Origin: an uncultured Clostridia bacterium
Lineage (GTDB): Bacteria > Bacillota > Clostridia > JAAYHZ01
NCBI GenBank assembly: GCA_937894465.1
Contig: CALCRE010000172.1
Location: 1-10,385, forward strand
Length of the DNA stretch: 10,385 nucleotides
Reading direction: 5' to 3'
This document shows positions 1 through 8,085 of the stretch, piece by piece. Position 1 is the first letter of the stretch. Each line of letters opens with the position of its first letter. The position numbers were made by a program, and so were the translations under genes. Below the pieces are notes generated by a model. That model saw only the letters and a list, made by a program, of their open reading frames with translations, made no database searches and had not been told where the DNA came from.

Positions 1-28
1 ACTTCGATATTATTAGGTTATGCAGTAT

Positions 29-439
29 ATGTGGAAGTGTCCAAAATGCGGACGAAGTTTTCAAAATACAAATCAAAACCATTTTTGCGATCGTCCGCCT
101 CAAACCATTGATGAATATATCCTGGAACAGCCGGAGCAAGTCCAACCTTTATTAAATCAGGTAAGAGATACTCTAAGAGCAACATTGCCGGATGCAACAG
201 AACGTATTTCCTGGAGAATGCCGACTTACCATAACAAGCGAAACATCATCCATTTTGCAGCATTTAAGAATCATTTGGGAATATACCCGGGTCAGGAAGC
301 GATTGTGTATTTTAAAGAACGGCTTACAGAATACAAAACAAGCAAAGGTGCCATTCAACTCCCCTATAACAAGCCTATTCCATTGGAGCTGATCGTTGAA
401 ATCGCCATGTGGTGTTATGAAACGGGAAATCATCATTGA
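29..439 (+). CDS. DUF1801 domain protein with N-terminal zinc ribbon
   Basis: Small soluble protein of about 136 residues. It opens with a zinc-ribbon-like knuckle (MWKCPKCG, then HFC about a dozen residues on; two CxxC cysteines, a histidine and a third cysteine) and continues into a DUF1801 (YdhG-like) domain, recognisable by ISWRMPTY, HFAAFKNHLGIYPG and YKTSKGAIQLPY. The biochemical role of DUF1801 is not established, so no function is assigned. An in-frame TAG at 14-16 shows the start lies inside the window. ATG at 20 is also possible, but the only AGG (15-17) sits too close to it, and related proteins as I know them begin MWxCPKCG, so I prefer ATG 29. It is followed 14-17 bases later by the acetyltransferase gene, suggesting co-transcription from a promoter left of the window. 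Family call is confident; the exact start less so. Confidence 0.85.
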   Translation: MWKCPKCGRSFQNTNQNHFCDRPPQTIDEYILEQPEQVQPLLNQVRDTLRATLPDATERISWRMPTYHNKRNIIHFAAFKNHLGIYPGQEAIVYFKERLTEYKTSKGAIQLPYNKPIPLELIVEIAMWCYETGNHH

Positions 440-453
440 TTTTTTGGGAGGAT

Positions 454-939
454 ATGGTGAATATAAGAAGAGTGATGATGAGTGAGAAAGATCAAGCTTT
501 GTCCGTTTATCGATCCCTGATCGGAAGCTTCGGCTGTACTTGGAGTATAGAGTATCCCTCCATGGAGGATGTGGAGGAAGACATACAGAACAAAGCCTTG
601 TACGGTGTTTATGACAACGAAGCATTGATTGCCCTTGCCGCTGCAAACCAAGATGATGACTACGATGAGCTCAACCTCAAGTCAGGTAACTTAAAACGTG
701 CTTGCTCATTGTCAAGAATCGGCGTTCGAGCCGATTACCAACGAAAAGGAATCGCAAGACTGTTGATTTCAGCCATGGAAAAGGACCTTTACGCACACGG
801 ATACGACGGTATTCATTTATTAGTAAGCAAAACAAATCCCCATGCCATAGCTCTGTATGAATCTATGTCTTTTAAACGATGCTGTGAAGCCTTTTTATAT
901 GAACGAAACTGGTACTATTACCAAAAGCGATTGGAATAA
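454..939 (+). CDS. GNAT family N-acetyltransferase
   Basis: About 160 residues, normal for a single-domain GNAT enzyme that moves an acetyl group from acetyl-CoA to an amine; the acceptor is unknown. The acetyl-CoA binding motif A is seen as SRIGVRADYQRKGIARLL (Q-R-K-G-I-A pyrophosphate loop), and motif B as NPHAIALYESMSFKR, where the usual G before F is S. The acidic segment DDDYDELNLKS falls on the central strands where substrate selectivity is usually set. A GGGAGG at 446-451 serves as ribosome binding site: it leaves 2 bases before ATG 454 and 5 before GTG 457, so GTG 457 is the better-spaced start and ATG 454 the conventional one. No signal peptide or membrane segment, so cytoplasmic. 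It follows the DUF1801 gene closely and ends just before a hairpin terminator. Substrate cannot be inferred from the neighbours. Confidence 0.9.
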   Translation: MVNIRRVMMSEKDQALSVYRSLIGSFGCTWSIEYPSMEDVEEDIQNKALYGVYDNEALIALAAANQDDDYDELNLKSGNLKRACSLSRIGVRADYQRKGIARLLISAMEKDLYAHGYDGIHLLVSKTNPHAIALYESMSFKRCCEAFLYERNWYYYQKRLE

Positions 940-990
940 AGCCACAGCTTGCAAATGGTTGCCAACTGTGGCTTTTACTTTTTTTTATGC
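938..990 (+). terminator. Rho-independent terminator, possibly bidirectional
   Basis: AAAGCCACAG (938-947) is complementary to CTGTGGCTTT (966-975), giving a 10-bp stem with an 18-base loop, followed by a run of T (979-986, after TTTTAC). It starts at the acetyltransferase stop codon. Read on the - strand, the same stem follows the polysaccharide lyase stop at 1001 and is trailed by a weaker TTTATT, so it may also stop the convergent operon. Confidence 0.8.
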
Positions 991-1000
991 TTTTAAACTT

Positions 1001-4000
1001 CTAAAACCTTTTAAATTCGCAAGACATAGGAATTTTAAATCTTGCCCCTTCGGTGAATCGATAGACATACCCGCTTTCCGGGTCGCAAGCTTCCTTGTAA
1101 CCTCTAACAGCAGATTCACCTACATGAACTCGGTACAAATCATCTTCTGATTTTTCTACGGTCAAAATCTCATAAGCCGCATTTCCCACACGGTTTCCTT
1201 CAATATATATGAATTTGCCCATCAAACTATCCAATGAAGAGATCTCTTGGTCCATTGTAAGATCAATCCAATTTTCTTCGCTGATTTGCTTTTGGTAATC
1301 AACCACAGAGCCTGTAAAACATGGTTCTTTGTTTTCCAAAAGAGTTTTACCCTTGTATGTCAACAAGCTTGCATTTGACATGAAGGCACGGCTTACTTGG
1401 CCATCTTTAACCTTTAAATAGCCGAATCCCCCTTGGAATATGATTTGATCTCCTATGGTCAACAAACTGTCCGTATCAATGGAATGAACTATATAATCCA
1501 CAGAACCGTCGTTCAATGTTATCTTTACACAACCGGTCGCGAAAGAATTCTTGTCACCGTTGACTTCAACAGATACCACCGACAGAATTGCACCTTGGTC
1601 AACAAAGGGTTCATAAACCGATACAAATCTACTCTCTAAGTCAATTCCCTGTCTTTCTCCCAAATAGTAATACAAGTATTTGGGGTTACCGATTTTATTC
1701 GTAGGAGGTTTCCCTTTGGCCATCACCGTTTTGCATTTGTCTCCCGGCATATATACCTTCAAATATGGTTGGCCTTTCATATCTTTTCTCGTCCCCCAAG
1801 TGTCTTTAAGCTCATAGGTTAATTCAACATAATCACTTGATTCTTCGGACTTTTTAACATCATACAAGAAGGAATAACCGTTTCCTCTTTGAGAGCCTTT
1901 TCCTCCGATCCATTCACCGTAAGGGACATCCTCGCCTTCTAGAGTTCCTCTTGTTTGGGCGTGAAGTTGCACTCCCGTAACAGTTACATCCCCTTCTCCC
2001 CCATGGAAGGAAAGCTCGTGCCTCTCCCCTCCCGCCACTCGGAAAAAGTCGACGATATAGGCTTTTTCAGGAGTGATGTCCACCATACACAATGCTCTTC
2101 TATACATGGAAACTTGATCATACACATCGGAATCATCCACATCAATGAACTTCACAGATGAACTGTCCTCAAATCCATACGGGATACCGGCGTAATCGGT
2201 GTTATTTTGCCCTGACTGATCCACCATCACCGTGTTGTGACTGACTGTATTGGAAGTCCATTGATAACGACTAGGAACATTTTCTGCATACTCCGGATAG
2301 CCTAAATCCGGAGAGAAATTCATTCCGTGGGCAATGATTTCAAAATTCATTTTATCCAAATGTCCATGACCTTTTGTTCTGCCGTAATACATGTGAACAT
2401 TACAGCCATGTCTTGTTCTTTGTCGAAGCAATGCATCGCCGTAATCCGTCAGATTGTGTGACCGTTCATGGATGGGAAGATTTGGATCTTTCGCCGCTTG
2501 TAACAATTGAGCCTTTTCTTCCGGCTTTTCCACATCGATATATCCGAATTTTCCTTCTTTTGCTTGTGGATAGGAAAGATTGAATAAGTCCAGTATTCCT
2601 TCATCCTTGGTAGCTTCATATCCCTGCCATAAGAACTTTTGGAGATTATCACCATCGAATATCTTCATGGGGTTTCCGGTTTTCCCGGTGTCTCCGGTCT
2701 TGGGAATAAAATCATTGTCCAAATTTAAAGGAACATAGCTTTTATACATCTTCTTCATGACCGGGTGGGTTTTCAAATCATATTTGGTGCCGGTAATACC
2801 GGGATAAGCTGACAATATGTCAGCAAGCCGTGCAAATTCCACCATCCATAGTCGGTTATACATGGGAGAGCATTCATCTCCTAAACCGTTTCCGTTGACC
2901 TTGTTTTCCAAAACGCCAAAAACGTTGCATCCCGTGGAATAAGCATCGGTGGAACGGACAGGATCCTTTTCAAACACCCGTTTCCCCGGTTTGAATAAAA
3001 AGTCCAGCCATTCTTTGGATTCGTCACATTCACCCATACACACAGCAGCAATAGCCAAAGCTGCTTGATGCATTCCTTCATTTCCGGCAATACGGGCATT
3101 CTTGATTCCCACATACACTTCCCGCACAATACCGTTTACGATGGTATCAAGCACAGTATCTGCATCAACGGGAACCAATTCACTTAAAAATTCTTTTACA
3201 CATTCCTGGTACTCTCTTAAAACCGGTAAGACCGCATCCGCGGCATAACAAAACAGTCGGGCTGTGAATGTTTCCCAAATACATCCTACAATTTTCCCCT
3301 GCAAGGAAAACCCGTCACTGTTACGATAAGGCCTCCCCGGTAATCTCATATACTCATTCAAATCCATATCCGGATAAACCATAGCCACCTTATATAGAAT
3401 CATTAAAGCATATAAAGCATATTTTAGTTCACCGGTATACACATAGGCCTCACTCAAATGCTTTAGCCCGTTGATGATCAATCCGTTATTCGTTCCTCCT
3501 ATGTTATGAATGTCCACCCAAACACCGTAGTGATTATATTGGGCGATAAAAGACCATCGCACACCGTTTTTGTCAACATATCCTGTCCCGTCATCCACAA
3601 AATAGTCCGGTCCCTTGTCCGGATAAAGTGTGTTCACCAAAAACACCGGATCTGCCGAATCCTTGTGGAAAATGCCCCGGTCATCCAATCCGCTTTCGTA
3701 ATAGCTTTTAAAATCGTTGGAAGGGAAAATGCTTTTACAGTTGGGACATTGGGATTTCCAATGATTTTCCTTTAAAAGGTGTATCCAACCTGTGGAACCG
3801 TATTTCAACAATACTTCCTCGCCACAGACAGGGCAGCCCAAATTGGCTTGGCAGGGAATGGACGATCTCGGGATTTCCTGAGGCGTGGGTAGAGTCCACC
3901 AAAAAGATTTGGTAAACTCCAACATTTGGTCGGCTTTTTGAATCGTTTGATCCACCACCTTTTTTGCCCAATCATATTGCTGTATATTTCGTCTTACTTG

Positions 4001-4039
4001 CGCTATATAGTCTTTATTAAAATAGTTTCCGCCTTGCAT
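1001..4039 (-). CDS. Heparinase II/III-family polysaccharide lyase with N-terminal zinc ribbon
   Basis: 1012 residues, large for the family. Heparinase II/III-type lyases cleave uronic-acid-containing glycans by beta-elimination. Order of parts: N-terminal ~60 residues; a treble-Cys zinc ribbon (C69-x2-C72, C98-x2-C101) running into FPSNDFKSYYESGLDDRG; an alpha-toroid of about 150-530; then beta-sheet domains. In the toroid GNEGMHQ (H324) and TDAYSTG (Y367) are candidate catalytic residues. GHGHLDKMNFE (H558, H560), D578 in SPDLGYP and H601 in VSHNTVMVD match the layout of the heparinase II metal site (inference from pattern, not alignment). No signal peptide, so cytoplasmic action on imported oligosaccharides is likely. 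AAGGAG lies 8 bases before the ATG and overlaps the end of the preceding gene (gap 11 bases), so it is last in the operon. Exact substrate and PL family are unknown; an alginate-lyase-like or glycosaminoglycan specificity is equally open. Confidence 0.85.
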   Translation of the reverse strand: MQGGNYFNKDYIAQVRRNIQQYDWAKKVVDQTIQKADQMLEFTKSFWWTLPTPQEIPRSSIPCQANLGCPVCGEEVLLKYGSTGWIHLLKENHWKSQCPNCKSIFPSNDFKSYYESGLDDRGIFHKDSADPVFLVNTLYPDKGPDYFVDDGTGYVDKNGVRWSFIAQYNHYGVWVDIHNIGGTNNGLIINGLKHLSEAYVYTGELKYALYALMILYKVAMVYPDMDLNEYMRLPGRPYRNSDGFSLQGKIVGCIWETFTARLFCYAADAVLPVLREYQECVKEFLSELVPVDADTVLDTIVNGIVREVYVGIKNARIAGNEGMHQAALAIAAVCMGECDESKEWLDFLFKPGKRVFEKDPVRSTDAYSTGCNVFGVLENKVNGNGLGDECSPMYNRLWMVEFARLADILSAYPGITGTKYDLKTHPVMKKMYKSYVPLNLDNDFIPKTGDTGKTGNPMKIFDGDNLQKFLWQGYEATKDEGILDLFNLSYPQAKEGKFGYIDVEKPEEKAQLLQAAKDPNLPIHERSHNLTDYGDALLRQRTRHGCNVHMYYGRTKGHGHLDKMNFEIIAHGMNFSPDLGYPEYAENVPSRYQWTSNTVSHNTVMVDQSGQNNTDYAGIPYGFEDSSSVKFIDVDDSDVYDQVSMYRRALCMVDITPEKAYIVDFFRVAGGERHELSFHGGEGDVTVTGVQLHAQTRGTLEGEDVPYGEWIGGKGSQRGNGYSFLYDVKKSEESSDYVELTYELKDTWGTRKDMKGQPYLKVYMPGDKCKTVMAKGKPPTNKIGNPKYLYYYLGERQGIDLESRFVSVYEPFVDQGAILSVVSVEVNGDKNSFATGCVKITLNDGSVDYIVHSIDTDSLLTIGDQIIFQGGFGYLKVKDGQVSRAFMSNASLLTYKGKTLLENKEPCFTGSVVDYQKQISEENWIDLTMDQEISSLDSLMGKFIYIEGNRVGNAAYEILTVEKSEDDLYRVHVGESAVRGYKEACDPESGYVYRFTEGARFKIPMSCEFKRF

Positions 4040-4050
4040 TAATTGTCTCC

Positions 4051-6105
4051 TTATTCATAATCAATTTCCACCATAGAGTGGCCTGATACATAGGGAATTG
4101 TAAATTCCAAAGTGTTTCCCTTGTATATATAATCCGTCTTTTTCCCCTCCGGCACCAGCACCACGTCGGTTATATGCCGCTCCGTTACAATCTTCACATT
4201 TAAATGATATAAAGGGATGACATCCTCGATAATATCCATATCCGAGCATCTTCTCTCGGGGATATAGTGCAGGACATGTAATACCAGCCGTTTTTCATTC
4301 TCTTGATCATTGAGGGTGGTGATGACCGTAGACGGTCCGTTGTGAGTGATTAATTTTTTACCTAACAATAAATCAATACCGTTGAAAACCATTTTTTTGC
4401 ACCACAAAGGAGCTTTCTTGGCATAAATCGAGAAAACCGGATGAGCGTAATAGATGGTGTTCTTAGTTTGAACTATGGCATCGTATTCCACTTGATCGGT
4501 TGCCGGGGTTTGGTTGTGTGAACAAAAATGTTTGTAGTCCCTGTTGAAATAGGAACGGTAGGTTTTGGCCAAAACATTGCCGCCCTTTGTAGCTTTTACC
4601 TGAAGTCCTTTTATATACATGACATAATGAACAGAATCCAATCCTCTTGCCATTGCTTCTTGAGGCAGAATATAGTCGGCATAGGCGTTATGAGCGTATG
4701 CTTTCCCGGACACTTCCTCTTTTGTAACAGGGTCTGTGGTTTGATCCGGTAATACGGACACACCGAAATCCGATACAAATTGTCCCCTGGAAAGTCCGGA
4801 TCGATAAGAAGCCAGTATCTTTCCTCCCTTGTCCAAGTATGTTTGAAGAGCCTTTTGCATTTTTTCATTCAAAGCTACGGCATCCGGTAAAATGATCAAA
4901 TTGTACTTGGAAAAGTCAGTATTTGAGTCTATAAAATCAAATTGGTAAGAGCCCTCTTGGAGCATTTTAGCAACCCCCACAGAGGGAGCATCAATGCCTC
5001 CTTGTCCATGACCTACATGTCCTTCATTGACCAAAACTCCGATTTCAGTTACTGCCTTTGCATTGACACACCAAGGTTCTTTTTCAGCCACCGAATGATA
5101 CACTTTCCCGATCAAATCATAAACCGGTTGCGAAAGCTTACCGTCAGGTTCCAATTGATCTCCTATGGAGCAACCTGCATTCAAGGCAAGCATATGGAAA
5201 ACTTCAAACTGTAATGCCGGTAGATTTTTAAAGGAATGAAAATCACCCCACGTAGTATGAAACTTACCGGTCATCCCAATACAATCCTTACCAAGATTTC
5301 TAGCATATCTCATGGTTATGGGAAAGTGAATATATCCCCATCCGCCTCCGGGTAAGCTCTCCAGCTCCAAATGAGTGTATGCATCCAGGGAATTTCGGAT
5401 GGTATGATCTACATGCCCCGTATTATAGAAAACGGAACAGTCTTTGTTGTATTCACGAACAAAAGACGTCATCTCCTGCTTAAAACGATTGATGGAAATA
5501 TCGGCAAATTTCATCCGTTGTTCTTTGTCCGAAGGTTCCAACCCTAAATCCGTCATTATTTTTCGACATGTAGTGCATGAACAATCCACCGTTTTTACAA
5601 TATCGAAAAAGATTCCGTCCACATCGAACATTTCCAACACCTCAGCGGTTTGTTGCTTTAAAAAGTCCAAATACCCTGTATTCACGCATAAGTTTGCATA
5701 AAATCCCGCTTGGTAGGGTTTCCACCCGCTAATGCTACCGTCTTCATTCATGCACAACCATTCAGGGTGATGCATAGCTGTGTAGTAATCCCATTGCACT
5801 GTAATATACACCGGAACACGAATCCCGTGTTGATGACAAGCCTGTATCTGCTCTTTTAATAAATTTTTGTTGCGAAGTCCGGGGTGAACTCTTTCCGGAA
5901 ACTTTTTCGAATCGAAATACAACATTCCGTGATGACACCTTGCAAAACAAGTAACGGAATTAACACCGGAATCGAACAACGTTCGAGCAAACTGCTCCCC
6001 GTCAAACAGTTGACCTACTGAACCGATGTGCTCACTTGTGTGAAAATCCAAATGTATTTGTCGGTATGCCAAATCGTTCTTCTTGCATGGATTGTTGTCC
6101 GTCAT
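4051..6105 (-). CDS. Putative glycoside hydrolase, GHL6-like TIM barrel plus GH42M-like domain
   Basis: 684 residues. The N-terminal half (about 10-345) resembles the hypothetical glycosyl hydrolase family GHL6 (PF14871): YRQIHLDFHTSE, NSVTCFARCHHG, VYITVQWDYY and HPEWL trace successive barrel strands. DGIFFDIV (163-170) places D168 at a strand end where related retaining glycosidases carry the nucleophile, and HLELESLPGGGWGY (E247, E249) is a candidate acid/base region; both assignments are inference. A cysteine cluster C175-x-C177-x2-C180 follows directly. The second part (about 350-480: IGVLVNEG, LIILPDAVALNEK, YLDKGGKILAS) fits the Rossmann-like GH42 trimerisation-type domain, and the rest is beta-rich. 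No secretion signal. The start lies 3 bases after the sulfatase stop, which implies translational coupling. Substrate is unknown; many relatives are labelled beta-galactosidase-like or alpha-amylase-like without proof. Confidence 0.75.
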   Translation of the reverse strand: MTDNNPCKKNDLAYRQIHLDFHTSEHIGSVGQLFDGEQFARTLFDSGVNSVTCFARCHHGMLYFDSKKFPERVHPGLRNKNLLKEQIQACHQHGIRVPVYITVQWDYYTAMHHPEWLCMNEDGSISGWKPYQAGFYANLCVNTGYLDFLKQQTAEVLEMFDVDGIFFDIVKTVDCSCTTCRKIMTDLGLEPSDKEQRMKFADISINRFKQEMTSFVREYNKDCSVFYNTGHVDHTIRNSLDAYTHLELESLPGGGWGYIHFPITMRYARNLGKDCIGMTGKFHTTWGDFHSFKNLPALQFEVFHMLALNAGCSIGDQLEPDGKLSQPVYDLIGKVYHSVAEKEPWCVNAKAVTEIGVLVNEGHVGHGQGGIDAPSVGVAKMLQEGSYQFDFIDSNTDFSKYNLIILPDAVALNEKMQKALQTYLDKGGKILASYRSGLSRGQFVSDFGVSVLPDQTTDPVTKEEVSGKAYAHNAYADYILPQEAMARGLDSVHYVMYIKGLQVKATKGGNVLAKTYRSYFNRDYKHFCSHNQTPATDQVEYDAIVQTKNTIYYAHPVFSIYAKKAPLWCKKMVFNGIDLLLGKKLITHNGPSTVITTLNDQENEKRLVLHVLHYIPERRCSDMDIIEDVIPLYHLNVKIVTERHITDVVLVPEGKKTDYIYKGNTLEFTIPYVSGHSMVEIDYE

Positions 6106-6108
6106 CGC

Positions 6109-7569
6109 CTAAACACCTACCCTTTTTGCATACTCGGGAGATATGATAGGTTTTGTTTGAACGACAAGTCCTTCGTCATCCACAAGCCCTGCATTCCTCG
6201 CTCGTAATATTTCAATCAATTTGCCTTTATATTCTTCCCTCTTGTCAGAATAATCCGGATCACAGATCAAGTCCTTGCTCTCGGAACGATCCTCCGTCAA
6301 CCTAAAGAATTGTTCTCTTCCGGTCCTTGGAAACCATATGTATTTGTATTTGCCATCTGTGACAAATTGCATTTCTTCTTCTTGGGAATAGCAAGTGCTG
6401 TGTTCCCCGTGGACCACATCCCGCCAAGGAACATCCCGGTCTTGGGTCAAAGGAAGAAGGCTTAACCCGTCCACCGTTTTCGGAATCTGGACTCCGGTTG
6501 CTTCCAAAACCGTGGGCATAATGTCATACAGTGTCACAGGCTTGTCATTGACAGCCACCTGCTTTGTTTTCATCTTCGTCGGCAATTTTACAATCAAAGG
6601 AATCCTTGCAGAGCCTTCATAAGCATAGGTCTTTCGCCACATGAAATGGTCTCCTAGCATGTCTCCGTGGTCGGAGGTGAATATAAACAGGGTGTTTTGC
6701 ATTTCGTTCTTCATGTATCGGGACATAAATTGCATTAGCCTGCCAATTTGATGATCGACATGGTGAATGGATCCGTAATACCCTCTTCTGCCGTCCATTA
6801 CCTTTTCAATCGGTATTCTTCCGTGCCACGCATCCGGATTCTTACCGGCTTGTATGTCATCATGAACAGTTGCCCAGTCCCCCATATAGGGCTCCGTCGG
6901 TTCCTTTTCCTTATACTTGTCATAATACCATTGAGGCGGGTCATAAGGAGAATGAGGACGTGCAAAAGAAACTTTCAAAAAGAAGGGTTTAGTGGGATCT
7001 CTTTTTTCTAAGAAGTTGATCGCCTGGTTGACAGTCCAATTGGTGGGATGAAGAAACTCAGGAGCTTGAAAAGGCCTGGTCATCCATGAATTGAAGGGGA
7101 TTCCATGATCAACAGGGCCATAATCTCCGGTTTTGTTTTGCTCGAACCATGCATGATAATCCGATACAAAATGCTTTTCTTCTTTACGCATGGATTCGTC
7201 GATGACGGTATGATGAAATCCACATAAAGAGCGCTGAGGTGAAAAATGCATTTTACCGATGCCCTGGGTGTGATAACCGGCTTTGGCCAATTCACCCGGC
7301 AATGTATGTAAAAAGCCATCAGTTGACTTTCCTTGGCCTCCCCCCATTCCCATAATGCCGGTGTTCCACTGATTCATTCCGGTCATCAAGCATGTTCTAG
7401 CAGGAACACAAGAAGGGCTCGGACTGTATGCGTTTTCAAACACTGTGCCCTCTGATGCCAAAAAGTCAATGAATTCAGTTTCTATGACTGTGTTCCCGTA
7501 ACAACCTAAACAATCAGCTCGTAGCTGATCTGCCATGATTAAAACAACATTTGGTCTTGTATCTGACAT
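6109..7569 (-). CDS. Cys-type sulfatase (S1 family), cytoplasmic
   Basis: 486 residues, usual length for an S1 sulfatase, which removes sulfate esters (or N-sulfate) from organic substrates. The signature CVPARTCLMTG (from C54) fits C-x-P-x-R-x3-(L/M)-T-G, with C54 the residue oxidised to formylglycine. Metal and catalytic residues visible: D14-Q15 in IMADQLRAD (Q in place of the second D of the common DD pair), GKMHF (K106, H108), RPHSPYDPP (H206), TSDHGDMLGDH (D300, H301) and WRKTYAYEGSARIP (K313). No signal peptide, unlike many secreted sulfatases, so an imported sulfated sugar is the probable substrate. It needs a maturation enzyme (anSME or FGE), not present here. GGAGGT 7 bases before ATG 7569 is a strong ribosome binding site. 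It lies 60 bases after the YhcH gene and 3 bases before the glycosidase gene. Which sulfate position is removed cannot be told. Confidence 0.93.
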   Translation of the reverse strand: MSDTRPNVVLIMADQLRADCLGCYGNTVIETEFIDFLASEGTVFENAYSPSPSCVPARTCLMTGMNQWNTGIMGMGGGQGKSTDGFLHTLPGELAKAGYHTQGIGKMHFSPQRSLCGFHHTVIDESMRKEEKHFVSDYHAWFEQNKTGDYGPVDHGIPFNSWMTRPFQAPEFLHPTNWTVNQAINFLEKRDPTKPFFLKVSFARPHSPYDPPQWYYDKYKEKEPTEPYMGDWATVHDDIQAGKNPDAWHGRIPIEKVMDGRRGYYGSIHHVDHQIGRLMQFMSRYMKNEMQNTLFIFTSDHGDMLGDHFMWRKTYAYEGSARIPLIVKLPTKMKTKQVAVNDKPVTLYDIMPTVLEATGVQIPKTVDGLSLLPLTQDRDVPWRDVVHGEHSTCYSQEEEMQFVTDGKYKYIWFPRTGREQFFRLTEDRSESKDLICDPDYSDKREEYKGKLIEILRARNAGLVDDEGLVVQTKPIISPEYAKRVGV

Positions 7570-7599
7570 AAGCTTACCTCCGTAGGAAAAGTAAGGGCA

Positions 7600-7617
7600 A
7601 AAGCTGACAAAAGCTTT
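7600..7617 (-). repeat. Intercistronic hairpin between yhcH-like and sulfatase genes
   Basis: AAAGCT (7600-7605) and AGCTTT (7612-7617) form a 6-bp stem with a 6-base loop in the 60-base gap between two operon genes. No T run follows, so it is unlikely to terminate fully; it could mark RNA processing or alter the ratio of the two products. Such short stems also arise by chance. Confidence 0.35.
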
Positions 7618-7629
7618 CGTCCGAAATTG

Positions 7630-8085
7630 TTATGAGATTTTGACTTTGATAATTGCTTTTCTTGATTTTTGATTGATACAGGCTCGAATACCCGGCATAT
7701 GTCCATCCTGAGGGAAAAACACAATAAAGTCGCCTTCTGTGACCAAAATACGATCACCTTTTCCTTCGAAAAGCGTAGTGTCGGTGTCTTGGTTGTATTC
7801 TTCGGCGGTGGACAATGTTTCAATATCGGCATATCCCATATATTCGCAACCTTCAATGACATATTGAATGTCGATATATGCACGATGTGCTTCCCAAATT
7901 CCTTCGTCAGCACTTTTTGGGTTATATTCCGAACCGACATTAATGAATAAGGCATCGCCGTCAATTTCGTATCTGCCCGGCTCCATAGCCCTCAAATCGT
8001 GTGTCTCCAGATATTGGAGTGCTTTCTTAATCGGCTCGGATATTCCGTAATATGTTTTTGCATTTGATAAACTATCTACTATCAT
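7630..8085 (-). CDS. YhcH/YjgK/YiaL family (DUF386) sugar anomerase-like protein
   Basis: 151 residues, the full usual length of the family, which has a cupin-like fold and includes YhcH, YiaL and the EbgC subunit of evolved beta-galactosidase; some members are linked to anomer conversion of free sugars such as sialic acid. Visible family signatures are MIVDSLSNAKTYYG at the N terminus, EAHRAYIDIQYVIEG (E65 and H67, likely metal ligands), DFIVFFPQDGHMPGI (H129, third ligand) and the KAIIKVKI end. It is first in the four-gene operon, consistent with handling a reducing sugar released by the lyase or glycosidase. The MIVDSL start is typical, so ATG 8085 is well supported, yet no good ribosome binding site precedes it; a hairpin and TTTTT lie there instead. 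Family is sure; the sugar is unknown. Confidence 0.92.
   Translation of the reverse strand: MIVDSLSNAKTYYGISEPIKKALQYLETHDLRAMEPGRYEIDGDALFINVGSEYNPKSADEGIWEAHRAYIDIQYVIEGCEYMGYADIETLSTAEEYNQDTDTTLFEGKGDRILVTEGDFIVFFPQDGHMPGIRACINQKSRKAIIKVKIS

Noticed and set aside
173..646. 157-residue open frame on the - strand across the DUF1801 and acetyltransferase genes
   Set aside because: It runs antisense to two clearly recognised proteins, spans their junction, and its translation is cysteine- and serine-rich without a domain.
4021..4060. Possible fusion or frameshift linking the glycosidase and lyase genes
   Set aside because: The glycosidase ends in a clean TAA, an AAGGAG overlaps that point, and the lyase starts with a well-placed ATG, so these are separate coupled genes.
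7539..7964. 141-residue - strand open frame overlapping the YhcH and sulfatase genes
   Set aside because: It lies in another frame of the same strand over two well-supported genes and its sequence shows no family signature.
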